From Monomorium pharaonis (lineage: Eukaryota > Arthropoda > Insecta > Hymenoptera > Formicidae), in contig NC_050467.1 of NCBI RefSeq assembly GCF_013373865.1, forward strand, positions 36,255,132-36,319,131: a DNA stretch of 64,000 nt, given 5' to 3'. The position numbers and the translations under genes were made by a program. The notes under the pieces were generated by a model. It did no database searches. It had not been told where the DNA came from and saw only the letters and a program-made list of their open reading frames with translations. Position 1 is the first letter of the stretch. Each line of letters opens with the position of its first letter. This document shows positions 19,829 through 32,281 of this stretch, in pieces.

Positions 19829-22800
19829 GTACGACATGACACAAGATACGCTACGATACGACATAACACGGCACATGCATGTCCACTATGTTCCCATTCC
19901 TTGTCGCGTTTTTTTTTTATTTTTATAGCACCATTGATTACCGGAGGAAGTCGCCACCACCGCCATTGAGTATTATGCCTCGTGTGTGTCTCACTCTTGA
20001 AAGTCTTGAATGCTCTCGAGAGCTGTCAAGGAAAATAGGACAGATTCTATATAATGTCGTGTGTATAAAAGTGCACACGTGCGCCCGCGCGGACGCGCGC
20101 GCGCGTAATCTGCCCGCGCGTGAACTCTGTGAGAGTGCGTGTATCCGCGGGACGTAGGATATTTTCTCACACATTTGCCAGAACTGCATTTACTGTGGAA
20201 GTCAAATTGAAATCGAAATGTCTCTAATCTTTTTGTATAATATATACGAAATTGATTAAATTTTGCGAATTAGTATATGATTAATATACAGGATGTTCGA
20301 AAATTCCCCCATGCAGAATACAAGACGTGATTCTTTACGCAGAGAAAAGGGACAATTTCCATTACCAAAATTTCGTCCTATAAATACTTGTTGCAAAAAA
20401 ATAGATTTAAGTTGCAAAAAAACAAATTTAAGTGATGAATGAGCGTTCTCACCAATGAGACACGTAAAACCGAAATTTACTCCTGACTTACTTTCATATT
20501 GTATTGCTTAAAATATAAAAAGTTAACAAAATAAATATTTTTTTGTTTCTTACGTACTAATAAACAAAAGAATTTTCTAATTCTCTTCGTAGCGATATTT
20601 GAAAATAAAGACAAATGTAAACGTAATACGTTATCGAAACCGCATCACTTTTTACATAAAGGCTTGTAACTCAGAATTATAATGACTATTTTTAAGATTT
20701 TTACATAAAGTACAATATTTTCCAAAGTTGGCAGTATTCTATTTTTTGGATTATTACGTTTTGAATAAAGTTTATATAAATGAAAAATCTGGTATTTATT
20801 AAGATATTTTTCGAAAAAAGCTAGTAAAATCTAATCATCTTTATTAAAAACAATATAATACATAAAAAATGTAGGAAACTTTTTGATTAGTCACACTATT
20901 TGAATTTAGTTGATAAAGAAATTTTTTAAATAAAACCTCTAGTGAGAGTATGCACTGTTAGTTGTATTTTGATTGGCATTTATAATAGGGAAATAAAAAA
21001 TGAACTAAAAAGGAAAATTGTAAAAAAGAGAGAAAAAGTTATATGAACACAAGTAAATAAATACGTCTAGGCATACTAACTGCATTATACTTGCGAGCGT
21101 TGCAAGCGTTAAATGGAACGTAATCAAAATATATTATTGCATAATTATAGAAAAAAATAAAATATTGCAAAATATATACATTTACACGTAATCTTTTTCT
21201 TTTCGTAAGCCTACATGTCACGTGAATTATTGATTAATAGTACAGCGATAATCGATTCATCGAGGAATTTTTTCGATATGGAGATCGAAAGTAACCATAT
21301 TACCAGCACACTTAGATAACATTAGTAAAATCCTATATCATTGTTTAATTTTGTATAACTCAAAATATGTATAAAGCCGAATAAAGAGTTAAATAACAAG
21401 AAAATACTCAAGTGTACATACATTTAAGTGATAATGCGTTTAAGTTTAAAAAGATGAAGTATGAGTGTAATTAAATATTTAACGTACTTTAAAAAGTTTC
21501 GAAATTCTCGAAAATAAAAATGCCTTATAATAATGCCTTAAATGTTGACTGTTGTGTTTGGTCATATACGGCAAGCTACTAAACAAACAATACTTTAAAT
21601 AATTATTAGAATTTGTCAGCTAATAGGGGAGATAAAAAGATGAAGTATGAGTGGTCATATTACCACATATATATATGTAGTATTAAAAACGCACAGTTTT
21701 TAATTTACTTATTATTTTTATAAATACTTATTAATATTTAGTTATGCATATAAGTAATAAACATAACAATCTAAATATATACATATATATATAAAATTTT
21801 AATGTATTTAATTTGCAAGTTGCTAAGTTGTTTGGTAAAAAATTGTTCAAATTTATGGAAAAAATTTTAAACGTCATTTTCCATTAAAAATTTTAATCAA
21901 ACTCTAGCTAATTTAATCAGGAGTGCGATATCCAATAAGATCTTTCATTGGATGTCACTTTTGATTAGATTAAAATTGATTGCAGTGGCTAATTTTTATA
22001 TTTTTTTGTTTTTTATATTTTTAATACTTTATTAATTTGTTTATTGTTAGACTAAAATAATTATAAGAGAAAAACAATAACAACAATGAAGATAATAAAA
22101 GTGCGAGTGATAAATAAAACTATGATGCTTGAAGGAACTATAAGTGCCTATAATATTAAATTTAATACATTATATTATATTCTGTATAAAATTATAAAAA
22201 TAATAAAGAACTAAAAAGAGATGATTATTCTTTAAAATTTCTATTAGTTTTTTTAAATTCTAAATTAGTTTTTTAAGTTTTTACAAATGTTGAAGAAGGC
22301 AACAATAATTAAAAATAATTAATTTTTATTTGTTTTGCATTATTTGATTAAATTATTTTTTTTCAAAAGAGATTTTTGAATGTTTATGTTGAGACTTTTC
22401 ATGTATTAATAAATTAAGTACACAAGAAAAGTTTAATCTTTCATTTTTACAACCCATTCAAAACTGTTTCAAGGTAGTTCAAACTATTCCCTCCCTGAGA
22501 AGAGAAAAAGGTAATTTAAATCAGGGATCCGAATCAAATTAAAGATCGGTTACAATTACGGTTTAATAAAAAGATTTAAAAATCATTTACGGTTTCAGTG
22601 TTGGTTCTTTGGCAAATACGAAAACCTAAAACCATTTAAATTTCAGTTTTTCGTTTTTTTCCGGTTACGGTTCTGGTTCTTGACTCCAATAATATCATTT
22701 AATAAGTAATTATGTAATAGTAAATATTAGTATTTATGTATAGTAATATTTAATAGTGTTTAATAATAATTTATAAAGAATTAAGTATGAAGGAAGGAAT

Positions 22801-23559
22801 CAATTTGAATTGTGCTACCAATAAATCAATTGCTTCAAAAAAAGATGATTGAATGAGAGAATTAAGAGAAGAAAAAAACAAAGAAGGTAGGAATTAGACA
22901 ACAATTCGTGAAGTTGCAAATAATAAGCAAAATGTGTACAATAATTCTTTATATTCAGAAACATACAAATATGTAACAAAAATAAAAGTGCAACTATTTG
23001 AGATATCTTGTCACACATTCAATTGTAAGATAATCGTGTATAAAATATAAAATACGTACTTTTTATATGGTATACGCTAATATAATATTGGTTATTACAC
23101 AGCGTTCTTGAAATATAATAAATTGCCAAACATTTCGAGTTCATAATTATAACTTTTACTCATCCTTAAAACAAAAATATAATTATATAATAAAACAAAC
23201 TTTGGTGATATAAATGAAAATGATTTTTGTTTCGCCAGTGAATAGGTAGAAAACTATGTGTACGTGTGAAATCGTTCAATTGGCTTTACTGGCCAGATAT
23301 AATTCGATAAGAGCACTACGTTTCAATCATAGATTTTTTTTGGTCCTTTTCAAGTGCATTAAATATATAAGATTACATCAAACTTATTAAGTTCAACATC
23401 CAGCCTCGACAGTAACGGACTTATTACGTCTATAATAGTACTAAAATTTTAATAATGTTTATATTTTAAGAAAGAGGAATACTTCTTGTTGCCAGTGGAA
23501 TAAAAATTAACTAAGTCAATAATATAAGGTCGACTTTCTGGCAAATCCGTTTATTAAAT
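19829..23559. other. Intron 1 of the VWC gene, first part: no gene seen
   Basis: GC-rich up to about 20150 with a (CG)n-like tract at 20085-20105, then AT-rich. At 22520-22690 words such as CGGTTACGGTTCTGGTTC form a degenerate repeat that recurs in part near 31195-31500. A short LINE-3'-end-like word (GGTCCTTTTCAAG) lies near 23340. I see no exon or RNA gene here. Confidence 0.4.
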
Positions 23560-24600
23560 ATATTACAACGTTTTGACTATTGATTTTGGTCCTCTTCAGG
23601 TAAAAGTACACCACTTGGTTACGACATAACAACTTTATAAATTCGGGCTAAACGAAATATGAAGCACGTTATATCCCAAGTCCATGAATTATATATAGAT
23701 ATAAATTAAAAATGTATAATAGTCAAATAATAAAACATAAAGTAAACAATTGTAAACTAGCATGTAGAAAATTTGCAAAGTGACAGTCGCTTTGTAAATT
23801 TGCTACATGCTATGGGGAGAGAAAGAGAGAGAGGAATTGATTGATTGAATGAATTAAAAAAACATATATGTATGTAAATTTATGTAACATACATGTATGT
23901 TTTTTTAGCATTCGCTTAAATATTTCTATTTTATCGTAATTTCTTATCTCCACTGATAACGCGTTATATAGTTTTACCTCCTCATAGCACATGCTTTTTT
24001 GCGCACTTCTAGTTCTACAAAATTTTATTGCAATGGTTCCATTTTGTCTTGTTTTCCACCATCTTCATTTTTAATTTCTTCTAGTCTATCCGCTAAATAA
24101 TTTGGCGCCAAGTTATGTAAAATCTTAAATATAAATATAAATACATTATAGTGTAGTCTCTGTTTTATAGACATAAATTGCAACGCTCGTAACATATGTT
24201 CTATTTTAGTATATCTATTACATTGTAGTATTACTCGCATAGCCCGATTCTGTGCTACTTACAATTTATTCAATTGTGTTTCTCTCATATCTATTAGTAA
24301 TGTTGCACAATACTCAAAGTGGGGTGCTATTATCGACTTATATGTAATACACCTCGTGTATGTCGATATGTAGTTTCCTATCCTATTTAATAAACCCGTT
24401 TTTTTTTTCAATTTTCTTTAACATATAATCACAGTGGACCTAACATATAACCACAGTGGACATATAATCACAGTGGAAAATCTAAACTTATCATCAATAA
24501 TTATACCTAGGTACTTTATTACGTCTCTATTTCCGTTTCGTCTAGACATTTCAACACAATATTTCCCTTTAATTCCTTTCTTATACTTCTCAAAACTATA
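23560..24600 (-). mobile_element. Jockey/CR1-like LINE, 3' part (minus strand)
   Basis: This is the downstream end of the LINE whose upstream parts lie at 26334-27532 and 27914-28560. On the minus strand it has KYLGIIIDDKFRFS near the end of the reverse transcriptase, then APHFEYCATLL and MRVILQCNRYTKIEHMLRAL followed by QRLHYNVFIFIFKIL. This is the usual C-terminal region after the RT of APE-type LINEs. Stops and frameshifts are present. The 3' UTR runs to about 23560 with GTCCTCTTCAGG-like words. The exact 3' end was not found. Confidence 0.7.
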
Positions 24601-26333
24601 AAGGGCATAGCAGAATAAGCAGGTGAAATCTGCGCCCGCACTAATCGAGCTCAAATTGATATCATTAGTTGGCACCCTTGAGATGTAAAACTTCCCCAAA
24701 AATTAGTTACAAAATTGTATTTTTTGGGGAGTTATGGAGGGGGAAAGAAAAATAAAGAAAGTGGTTTTTTTTGAAAATGGTTGGACCGATTTTAATGAAA
24801 AAAATATATGTTTTAAACATTGTTTAAACAAGTTAAAAAAAATTTTAAGTAATTTTTTTGGTTAAAAAAACCTGATAAAAAAATTTTTGAATTCTTAATG
24901 AATTTTTTGGGGGGTGATAGTTCTGAGATACCACTTTTATATTTTTACAAAAACATCTCTAGATTTTCTTCTTTAACACATATTTTTTTCAAATCAATTG
25001 GAGTGGTGGAACATGATTAAAAATAATAATTCACACCGCGTTGTTGTGCCGCGCCGCGGTGCACGGCGATTGTTAATATTCATGTTGAACTTACATACTA
25101 GTTGCAGTGTTGCAATGTTTAGTTGCCAAGAAAAATTATGATATAATAATATAAAATATAATAACACATATAATATTTTCAAGACGTCTGCAGTTAGCCT
25201 ATAAAACTTATCGTTTCGGCAGTTTATCACGAGGAGATTGCAGTACGTTTTTAAATTCCATATGTTCGGGGTGCTTTTTTAATGTGAGTCCCCTTGCCTC
25301 TCACATTATTTATCATCGGTGTGCTTTTTTAATGTGAGTTCAATCGCCTCTCACATTATCTATCATCGAGGTGCTTTTTTAATGTGAGTTCAAAAAGATA
25401 ATGTGAGAAGCGAAGGGACTCACATTAAAAAAGCACCCCGATGATAAATATTGTGAGAGGCGAAGGGACTCACTTTAAAAAAGCACCCCGATAATAGATA
25501 ATGTGAGAGGCGAGAGGACTCACTTTAAAAAAGCACCCCGATGATAGATAATGTGAGAGGCGAGGGAACTCACATTAAAAAAGCACACCGATGATAAATA
25601 ATGTGAGAGGCAAGGGGACTCACATTAAAAAAGCACCCCGAACATATGGAATTTAAAAACGTACTGCAATCTTCTCGTGATAAACTGCCGAAACGATAAG
25701 TTTTATAGGCTAACTGCAGACGTCCTGAAAATATTATATGTGTTATTATATTTTATATTATTATATCATAATTTTTCTTGGCAACTAAACATTGCAACAC
25801 TGCAACTAGTATGTAAGTTCAACATGACAATTAACAATCGCCGTGCGCCGCGGCGCGGTCGCCCAGCCGGCGCGGCGCGGCACAATGGCGCGGTGTGAAT
25901 TATTATTTTTAACCATGTTTCTCACCACTCCGATTGATTTGAAAAAAATATGTGTTAAAGAAGAAAATCTAGAAATGTTTTCGTGAAAATATAAAAGTGG
26001 TATCTCAAAACTATCACCCCCCAAAAAATTCATTAAGAATTCAACAATTTTTTTATCGGGTTTTTTTTTTACCAAAAAAATTACTTAACATTTTCTTTAA
26101 CTTGTCTAAACGATGTTTACAACATATATTTTTTTCATTAAAATCGGTCCAACCATTTTCGGAAAAAAAAGATACTTTTTTAATTTTTTTTCAGCTTCAT
26201 AACTCCCCCAAAAATGCAATTGTGTAGTTAATTTTTGGGGAAGTTTTACATCTCAAGGGTGCCAACTAATGATATCAATTTGAGCTCGATTAGTGCGGGG
26301 GCAGATTTCACCTGCTTATTCCGCTATGCCCTT
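24601..26333. mobile_element. Foldback element with tandem subrepeats, inserted in the LINE
   Basis: It starts AAGGGCATAGCAGAATAAGC and ends with the complement GCTTATTCCGCTATGCCCTT. Outer arms of about 650 bases pair with few differences. The inner region is built of roughly 58-bp units (GGTGCTTTTTTAATGTGAGT): about three in one direction from 25262, then about five inverted up to 25645. The arms are thus unequal, as in Drosophila FB elements. Frames on opposite strands starting MINCRNDKFYRLTADVLKIL are mirror copies of the arm, not genes. It splits the LINE reverse transcriptase near the KTK / KYLGIIIDD region. Confidence 0.85.
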
Positions 26334-27532
26334 TTGTTTTGCTTGCATTTATTTTTAACATATTTAATCTCATTCAATCTTTTACTATATTAAATATTAA
26401 ATTTATTTTCCCTTATATTTTTGCACTATCTTCTTCATCTACATATATTAGTGTATCATCTGCGAACATTTTTATATTATAGCCTTTTAGGCAAATTTTT
26501 ATTATATCATTAATATATATAATAAATAGTAAGGGCTCCAATACAAATTCTTGTGACACACCGTGCTCAGTCCGCATTAATTTTGAACAATTATTACCAA
26601 TACGAACTTGTTGCAATCTATCTCTAAGATATGTTTTTATCCATTTTAATACATTTCCTCTAATACCGTATTGATATCATTTTTCTATTAATCTATTTTT
26701 ATCTATTGTTTCAAATGCTCTCTTGAGATCCATAAATATTACTCCTTTTACTTTCCCCTCACTAATTGATATTTTCCAGTCATTGACAACAATTTGAATT
26801 GCGTTTTCACACGAATAATGTTTCCTGAAACCTGATTGATGCTCTGTTATATACTCATTAGATTGAAAGTAATTCTCAATCTGTTTCTTAACCACTAATT
26901 CTAAAACTTTCTCATATATCGGTAGAATATTAATAGGTCTAAATTCGCTTGCCTTCCTAGCTTTTTCAATTTTTGGTATCGGTATTATTGTCGATGTTTT
27001 ACAGCTCTGTGAACAACAACCTTCTTTCAGGGATTGATTGGTAACATTAACAAATTCTTCTTTAATGATTGATAATATCCCTTTTAATATATCGCTAGTT
27101 ATTCCCTCTTTTGTACCTTTTTTTGCGGTAGCTGCATAATAATTGCTTCTAAATCCTTTGTGTTAATTAATTTAAAGTCTCCAAAATATCCCTTAGCCTC
27201 AATAACATAAATACTTCTTCTGTTTACAGAAAGTATTCTGAATACTTTGTATATAATACATATTAAATTTATCAGCTAAATTATATTAAATTGTCTTATC
27301 TATTTCAAAGTCTATATTATTTATTTCTTTTGTCCCTTTTTTTCCCCTTTAACTAATTTTTTTAATACTTTCCACATTTGTAGGATCCCTATTGTTATCT
27401 ATCATAGCCTCATAATATCTCTTCTTTTTTTCCCTAATTAATTTTACTATTGTATTCCTCTCTGTTTTATACTGTATCCAGCTGCTCTCCGTATTTTCAG
27501 TTATAGTTCTCCTAAATGCCTTATCTCTACTA
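26334..27532 (-). mobile_element. Jockey/CR1-like LINE, reverse transcriptase part (minus strand)
   Basis: Minus-strand frames give RT landmarks in order: EFRPINILPIYEK near 26920, HQSGFRKHYSCENAIQIVVN and GVIFMDLKRAFETID (block A; the Asp is kept), then GVSQEFVLEPLLFIIYINDI and NIKMFADDTLIYVD (the catalytic FADD is kept). The pre-RT linker (TESSWIQYKTERN, REKKKRYYEAMI) lies at 27349-27540. Several stops and frame changes make it inactive. It continues into the pieces on either side of the two inserted elements. Confidence 0.8.
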
Positions 27533-27540
27533 GTTGCTGC

Positions 27541-27905
27541 GAGTGAGTCCCAGATGCGCACAGTAATAAACGGACACAGCAAGCTGAGTGAAACGGACAC
27601 AGTAACAAACGGACACAGACCAAACGGACACAGTAATAAACGGACACAGTGCGAAACGGACACAGTGCGAAACGGACACAGTAACAAACGGACACAGACC
27701 AAATGCGCACACTGCACCGTGTCCGTTTCGCACTGTGTCCGTTTCGCTCTGTGCGCATTTGGTCTGTGTCCGTTTGTTACTGTGTCCGTTTGTTACTGTG
27801 TCCGTTTGTTACTGTGTCCGTTTATTACTGTGTCCGTTTGTTACTGTGTCCGTTTCACTCAGCCTGCTGTGTCCGTTTATTACTGTGCCCATCTGGGACG
27901 CTCCC
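27541..27905. mobile_element. 365-bp MITE made of inverted 16-bp satellite units
   Basis: It is flanked by GTTGCTGC on both sides (27533-27540 and 27906-27913), an 8-bp duplication as left by hAT-type transposases. The ends are GAGTGAGTCCCAGATG and CATCTGGGACGCTCCC. Inside, units of the type GTAACAAACGGACACA or GTGCGAAACGGACACA are repeated in one direction to about 27718, then inverted. Predicted proteins full of CVRLLLCPF are artefacts of this satellite. A partial copy lies at 37473. Confidence 0.85.
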
Positions 27906-27913
27906 GTTGCTGC

Positions 27914-28560
27914 TTCCCTAATCTCATTTGTAAATCATACTTTTTCTTCCCAGACTTTTGGAATTCGAAATTCTTTTTGCTGTAATAGCGCATTGACCAT
28001 ACTATTTACAAACCTACTCGTTCGTTAATTCCTTGAGCTAGACTGCTTTATATTTTTCTCTGCTTATAAACTAAATTCTTCAATGCTAAATTTCTTATAA
28101 TTTCTCCAGTAAATACTCTATATTTATTAACGTTTTTCTTTCCGTCTAATAAAATTTTTATCTACGCATGATCCGTTATCTTAGGTTCATAATTTACTTG
28201 TACAATTATTTTCTTATTTGCAAAAACTAGATCTATAATTGTTTTACTATTTTTGGTAACTCTCGTTGGTTTATCAACATATTGCTTCATATCTAGACTT
28301 TGCATAGTCGTTAGTAGTTTATTTGTATAATAAGAGTCTGTCATACAATCTATATTAAAATCTCCTAATATTATACACTCTTCTTTTATTGTTAATTCTT
28401 CTACAATCTCCTCTAAGAATCTTATAAACTCTCCACGTGATGCACAGATATCGTCTCTTACATATAGAGCATCCCCCCCCTCCGCTCTGTGTTCCTATTT
28501 TCCGCGTCGCATCTAACCACACTCTACCCCGGTACACTTATTTCACTATCTTCATTTTCA
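27914..28560 (-). mobile_element. Jockey/CR1-like LINE, endonuclease-side part (minus strand)
   Basis: On the minus strand it reads TNKLLTTMQSLDMKQYVDKP, TRVTKNSKTIIDLVFAN and YEPKITDHA. That is the 'Q.V..PTR....IDLV....SDH' end of an AP endonuclease domain; the usual SDH is TDH here. The pre-RT part then runs into the duplicated target of the MITE. Reading across the MITE insertion is in frame when one 8-bp copy is removed. The N-terminal half of the endonuclease is replaced by low-complexity DNA. Confidence 0.7.
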
Positions 28561-28619
28561 GCAATCAGTCTAGACTCCAACGATGTTATAATTGCAGGAT
28601 ATAATTTCTTCATAATCTG

Positions 28620-28674
28620 GTGCTGTATCTCATCCGGGAGAGGGAGATGGAGTGGGAGAGGGGGAGGGGAGGGG

Positions 28675-28724
<50 letters not shown>

Positions 28725-29290
28725 AGGAGGAGGGGGAGGGGGGGGCTTATGTGCGGTGCTTGCTGCGTGAGGGAGGGGGGAGGGCGCGTGGGAGTTTCTT
28801 CGTGTTCTTTCTTTGCGTGCAGGGAGGGACGGGAGGGAGGGAGGGGGGGAGGTTCTTTCGGGCATGTCTTTGGGGGGGGAGGGAGGGGGAGGGAGGGAGG
28901 ATCCTGGGATTCTTTGGGTTTCGTTGTTTTAGTTTTGTCTTGTCTTTCTTGGGTGGGTGGGGGTCTTTGTTTCGTGCTTTTGGAGGTTTTTGGGATCGGG
29001 TCTGGAGTTGTTTGCCGTGGTAGGGCGGAGTGGGGCTGCGTGTTCTTCGAGGTTAGCTGTGAGTTTGATTGCCGGGCTTAGGGCGCTTTGTGGTTCTTCG
29101 AGCGTTGTTGGTTTTTTTCTTTCTTTTTTTTTTTTTCGCTTCTCTCTCTGCTCTCTCTCTCTCTCTCTCGCTCGCGCTCTCGCTACTCTCTCTCTGCTCT
29201 GCCTCGACTCTCGACTCTCTCTAGCCGTTCCTCTTGCTCCTCTCTACTCAAGCGCTTAGATGAGAGGCGGCTACCGGTTCCTTTTGTTTA
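28620..29290. repeat. Low-complexity G-rich and GA/CT microsatellite region
   Basis: A (GA)n tract spans about 28670-28720. G-rich DNA with many GGGAGGGAGGG runs follows to about 28910, then T/G-rich and (CT)n tracts to 29225. Long open frames here (RERERE and similar) are compositional artefacts. The G runs on the plus strand could form quadruplexes. Confidence 0.85.
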
Positions 29291-29411
29291 AGCAACCCGC
29301 CTCCCCTCCTCAATAATAATATTGCTATAATGTCATCTATGTATGTCTTTTACTATGTCATACTATCTATACTCTATACTATTTATATATGTTTGTTCTA
29401 TGTTGTGTTCT

Positions 29412-29476
29412 GGTGGGTGTGTGTGTGTGTGTGTGTGTGTGTTGTTGTGTTGTGTGTGTGTGTGTGTGTGTGTGTG
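29412..29476. repeat. (GT)n microsatellite
   Basis: About 65 bases of GT repeats with a short GTTGTTGTG interruption. Confidence 0.9.
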
Positions 29477-30369
29477 GTGGGTATTTTAATATTATATTAA
29501 ACCTGAAGAAACAATATTGATATTTAAACCTAAAGAAGAAATAAAGAATAATCAATGTTAAATGAAGAAAAAGAAAAGAAGACATTTTGTTTGAAGTTAA
29601 AAAATAAATAAAATAAAAATAAAAAATTAAGCGAGGAGAGAAAGAGATAAGAAGTGAGAAAAGAAGAGGGAGGGAAAGATGACCGAAAGAAAAAAGATTG
29701 CTCAATGAGCAAGACATTAACATAATATTATTACAATGATGTCATTTTATAGTATTATACATTTCTAAAAATTTTTATTTTATTTTATTTTATAATTTAT
29801 TTTACTTTTTAATTTTTTGTATAATGTTATATTTGTATAATGTATAATGTTATTATTCAAAACATAAAAAAAAGAAATAAAATCGATGATCTAATTTATT
29901 GAAATGTTGTCATCAATTTTCTGCAACCCTGATTGGTAGTCTTACTGCAATAACTTTGTGAGAGATAGTCATCACAAAGTTAGCAAAAGATAATTTGTAT
30001 AAATGGTTATCTATAATCTATATAATTGTTATTGCAATTTATTTTCATAAAGCAAAAAGCTAAATAGCGCGCGCGTAGCGCGCGTCTGTAATGTTCTAGT
30101 AATTTAAATAAACGAGTGTGTAAAGAAGGCGAAGATTGATTTAAATTGTGACTATAAATTTATTGTACCACAAAAAGGAAAACAAAATATGATCAAGAGA
30201 ATCGATGAAAAAAGACGGGAATAATTGGACAGTTGTAAGCAAAATTGCAAGCAAAACGTAGCGAGTAAAATTACTGTATTAGTGTGCGAGTAAAATATTG
30301 TGTTCAATTAATGTGTGTAATAGTTTATGTTTGAAATATATAAATACACATATACCTACGTTCTCATTT

Positions 30370-30370
<1 letters not shown>
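29477..30370. other. Intron stretch without gene
   Basis: AT-rich with an A/G-rich segment at 29500-29700. A short GCGCGCGCG palindrome lies near 30068-30085. Nothing coding. Confidence 0.4.
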
Positions 30371-30429
<59 letters not shown>

Positions 30430-30433
30430 CTCA
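30371..30433. repeat. (CT)n microsatellite
   Basis: About 30 CT dinucleotides. Confidence 0.9.
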
Positions 30434-30768
30434 TTCTTAATGCGCTATCCTTAAGCTATAAACCAAATAGTTATTTAATGTATTCTATTACTCTGCAATG
30501 GTCGAGCATTTTGGCATTGGTTTGTGTAAATTGAATGATTATGTTCTGCTCTTTCCTTATTCTTTGCGTACTATTTTAAATTATATTGAATGTTATTGTC
30601 TTGTTTGTACGTTGTACATATGTTTTTCGATTCATCTTGGCTGCCTTAATGTTTTAATGTTCTTAATTATCAAAATGATACTATATACTAAAACTCTTTT
30701 GTATTTTGCCCTTTAGCCTTAGCTTGGGCATAATGAAGTTATCTATCTATCTATTTATCTATCTCTCT
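30434..30768 (+). mobile_element. LINE 3'-UTR fragment with (TCTA)n tail
   Basis: A T-rich non-coding segment ends CTTGGGCATAATGAAGTTA followed by (TCTA)n at about 30741-30768. A unique sequence running straight into a tetranucleotide tail is typical of several LINE 3' ends. No RT sequence adjoins it. Confidence 0.4.
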
Positions 30769-31822
30769 CTTGCTCTCTGTTAGCATGATCTGTTATGAAT
30801 ATCGTGTGTATATAGTGTGTATGTAAGTGCTCCGTTTAATATAATTTTTTTAACGTAATAAGAAAATTTTTAATTAGAATTCTTAAAAAGAATTTCTTAT
30901 ATTATTTCTTTTATAATATAATATACAGTATAATTATACATAATTTTTATAATAATATTTAACAAGTAATATTGTTATTTATTCACTATATTTTACTGTG
31001 TATGCGGTCCACTTGACGATACAAACGCATAATGTAATCTATGTAATTATGGCATTGATTCATCGAAATATTGTTAAAATGACCAGCCAAGAAAAAAACA
31101 AAACTTTAAATAAGTTGTATAAGTTTGTAGAAAGTAAATTGTAAGAATCAAATATGTACCAAAAAGTACCATAAATAAAAAATAATTTAATATTTCGGTT
31201 ATGATTTCGGTATTTTAAATTTAACAGAATTTTGATACGATTTACAGTTTTAGTTTAACTAAAAGAATGATTATCGGTTCCGGTTTGATTCGGATTCTTT
31301 TAATATTATATTTTTTAAATATTAAATACATACCCTTTTCCGAATCGGATTTTGAGAAAGGATTTGAATGATATTCGAGTGCACAAAAAGTAGCCAGCGC
31401 TACGAGTGAGCAAATTTGGAACTGATAATTGGAACTGGTGATTTTTCGTACAGTTTTGATGACTTTAACCGAAACCTAAATTAGTCTTTTGGTTCTAATC
31501 TTTATAGTTGCCAGTATGCAAATATGTGCGTTCGCTGAAAGTTTTCAGAAAACGATCCACAATAAAATATAGTAGTATAAACAACACAAGATTTTTTAAT
31601 TGATGAAGTTGTGATCAAGTATTGTGATCAAGTATTTCCACGGTAATAAAATATTGTTTTATTGGCTATACATTGGGTCTAATTTATGGCTAGCGACACA
31701 TCTCTTTTCGATTATTACAATATTTATTAATAAAGTTTTAATAGTTTTGCATTTTTTCATGATTAAATAAGACTTTAAGTATATAATTAACATCAATTCG
31801 AAGATTTTTTAACATAATATTA
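30769..31822. other. Intron stretch without gene
   Basis: AT-rich. 31195-31500 has CGGTTATGATTTCGGTATT-like words resembling 22520-22690. I see no exon. Confidence 0.4.
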
Positions 31823-32031
31823 ACTGAAAAAAAAAAGTTAATTTGACTAAAATTTTCAACTAGATTACATTTCTTTAGTTCAAGTATTTATGCAATTAAC
31901 TTAAATACATGAAATATTTAAACTTCAATTTAGTATTTATATATTTGACTGAAATACACAAATAGCTGAATTGAAGAAATTTAACCAAGTTGAAAAATTT
32001 AGTCAAATCAGCAATTTTTTTCTTTTCAGTG
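31823..32031. mobile_element. 209-bp MITE with TA target site
   Basis: It starts ACTGAAAAAAAAAAGTTAAT and ends TTTTTTTCTTTTCAGTG, with TA at 31821-31822 and 32032-32033. Arms of about 60 bases pair (for example GACTAAAATTTTCAACT with AGTTGAAAAATTTAGTC). The left terminal C seems lost. Confidence 0.65.
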
Positions 32032-32281
32032 TATGGTTATTTTTTTTTACTATCTAAAAGTTGAATTTTTTGCAAAGTTTACATAACTATATTTTATTGA
32101 AAACAACATTTCAAAGTGCGATGGTTTGTACCTGTAGCTTGAATCTTTAAAACAAGTAAAAGTAGAAGTCAATAGAACTATTTAAAAGTTATAATGATTT
32201 TTATAAGTGGGACACAGGTGTTCCAAATGTACAAAAAGGTTAACTTATGTTTATTGATTTTTTTGTATAAACAATAGGGTA

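Noticed and set aside
24994..25898. Two nearly identical 70-78-codon proteins on opposite strands
   Set aside because: They are the same arm sequence of the foldback element read on each strand.
27349..28028. Cysteine/valine-rich proteins with repeated CVRLLLCPF
   Set aside because: They translate the 16-bp satellite of the MITE at 27541 in all frames.
28489..29291. Several overlapping frames of 90-153 codons
   Set aside because: They are made of GA, G-rich and CT microsatellites (RERERE, LSLSLS) and occur on both strands at once.
30298..30534. 78-codon frame with LSLSLS
   Set aside because: Produced by the (CT)n microsatellite at 30371.
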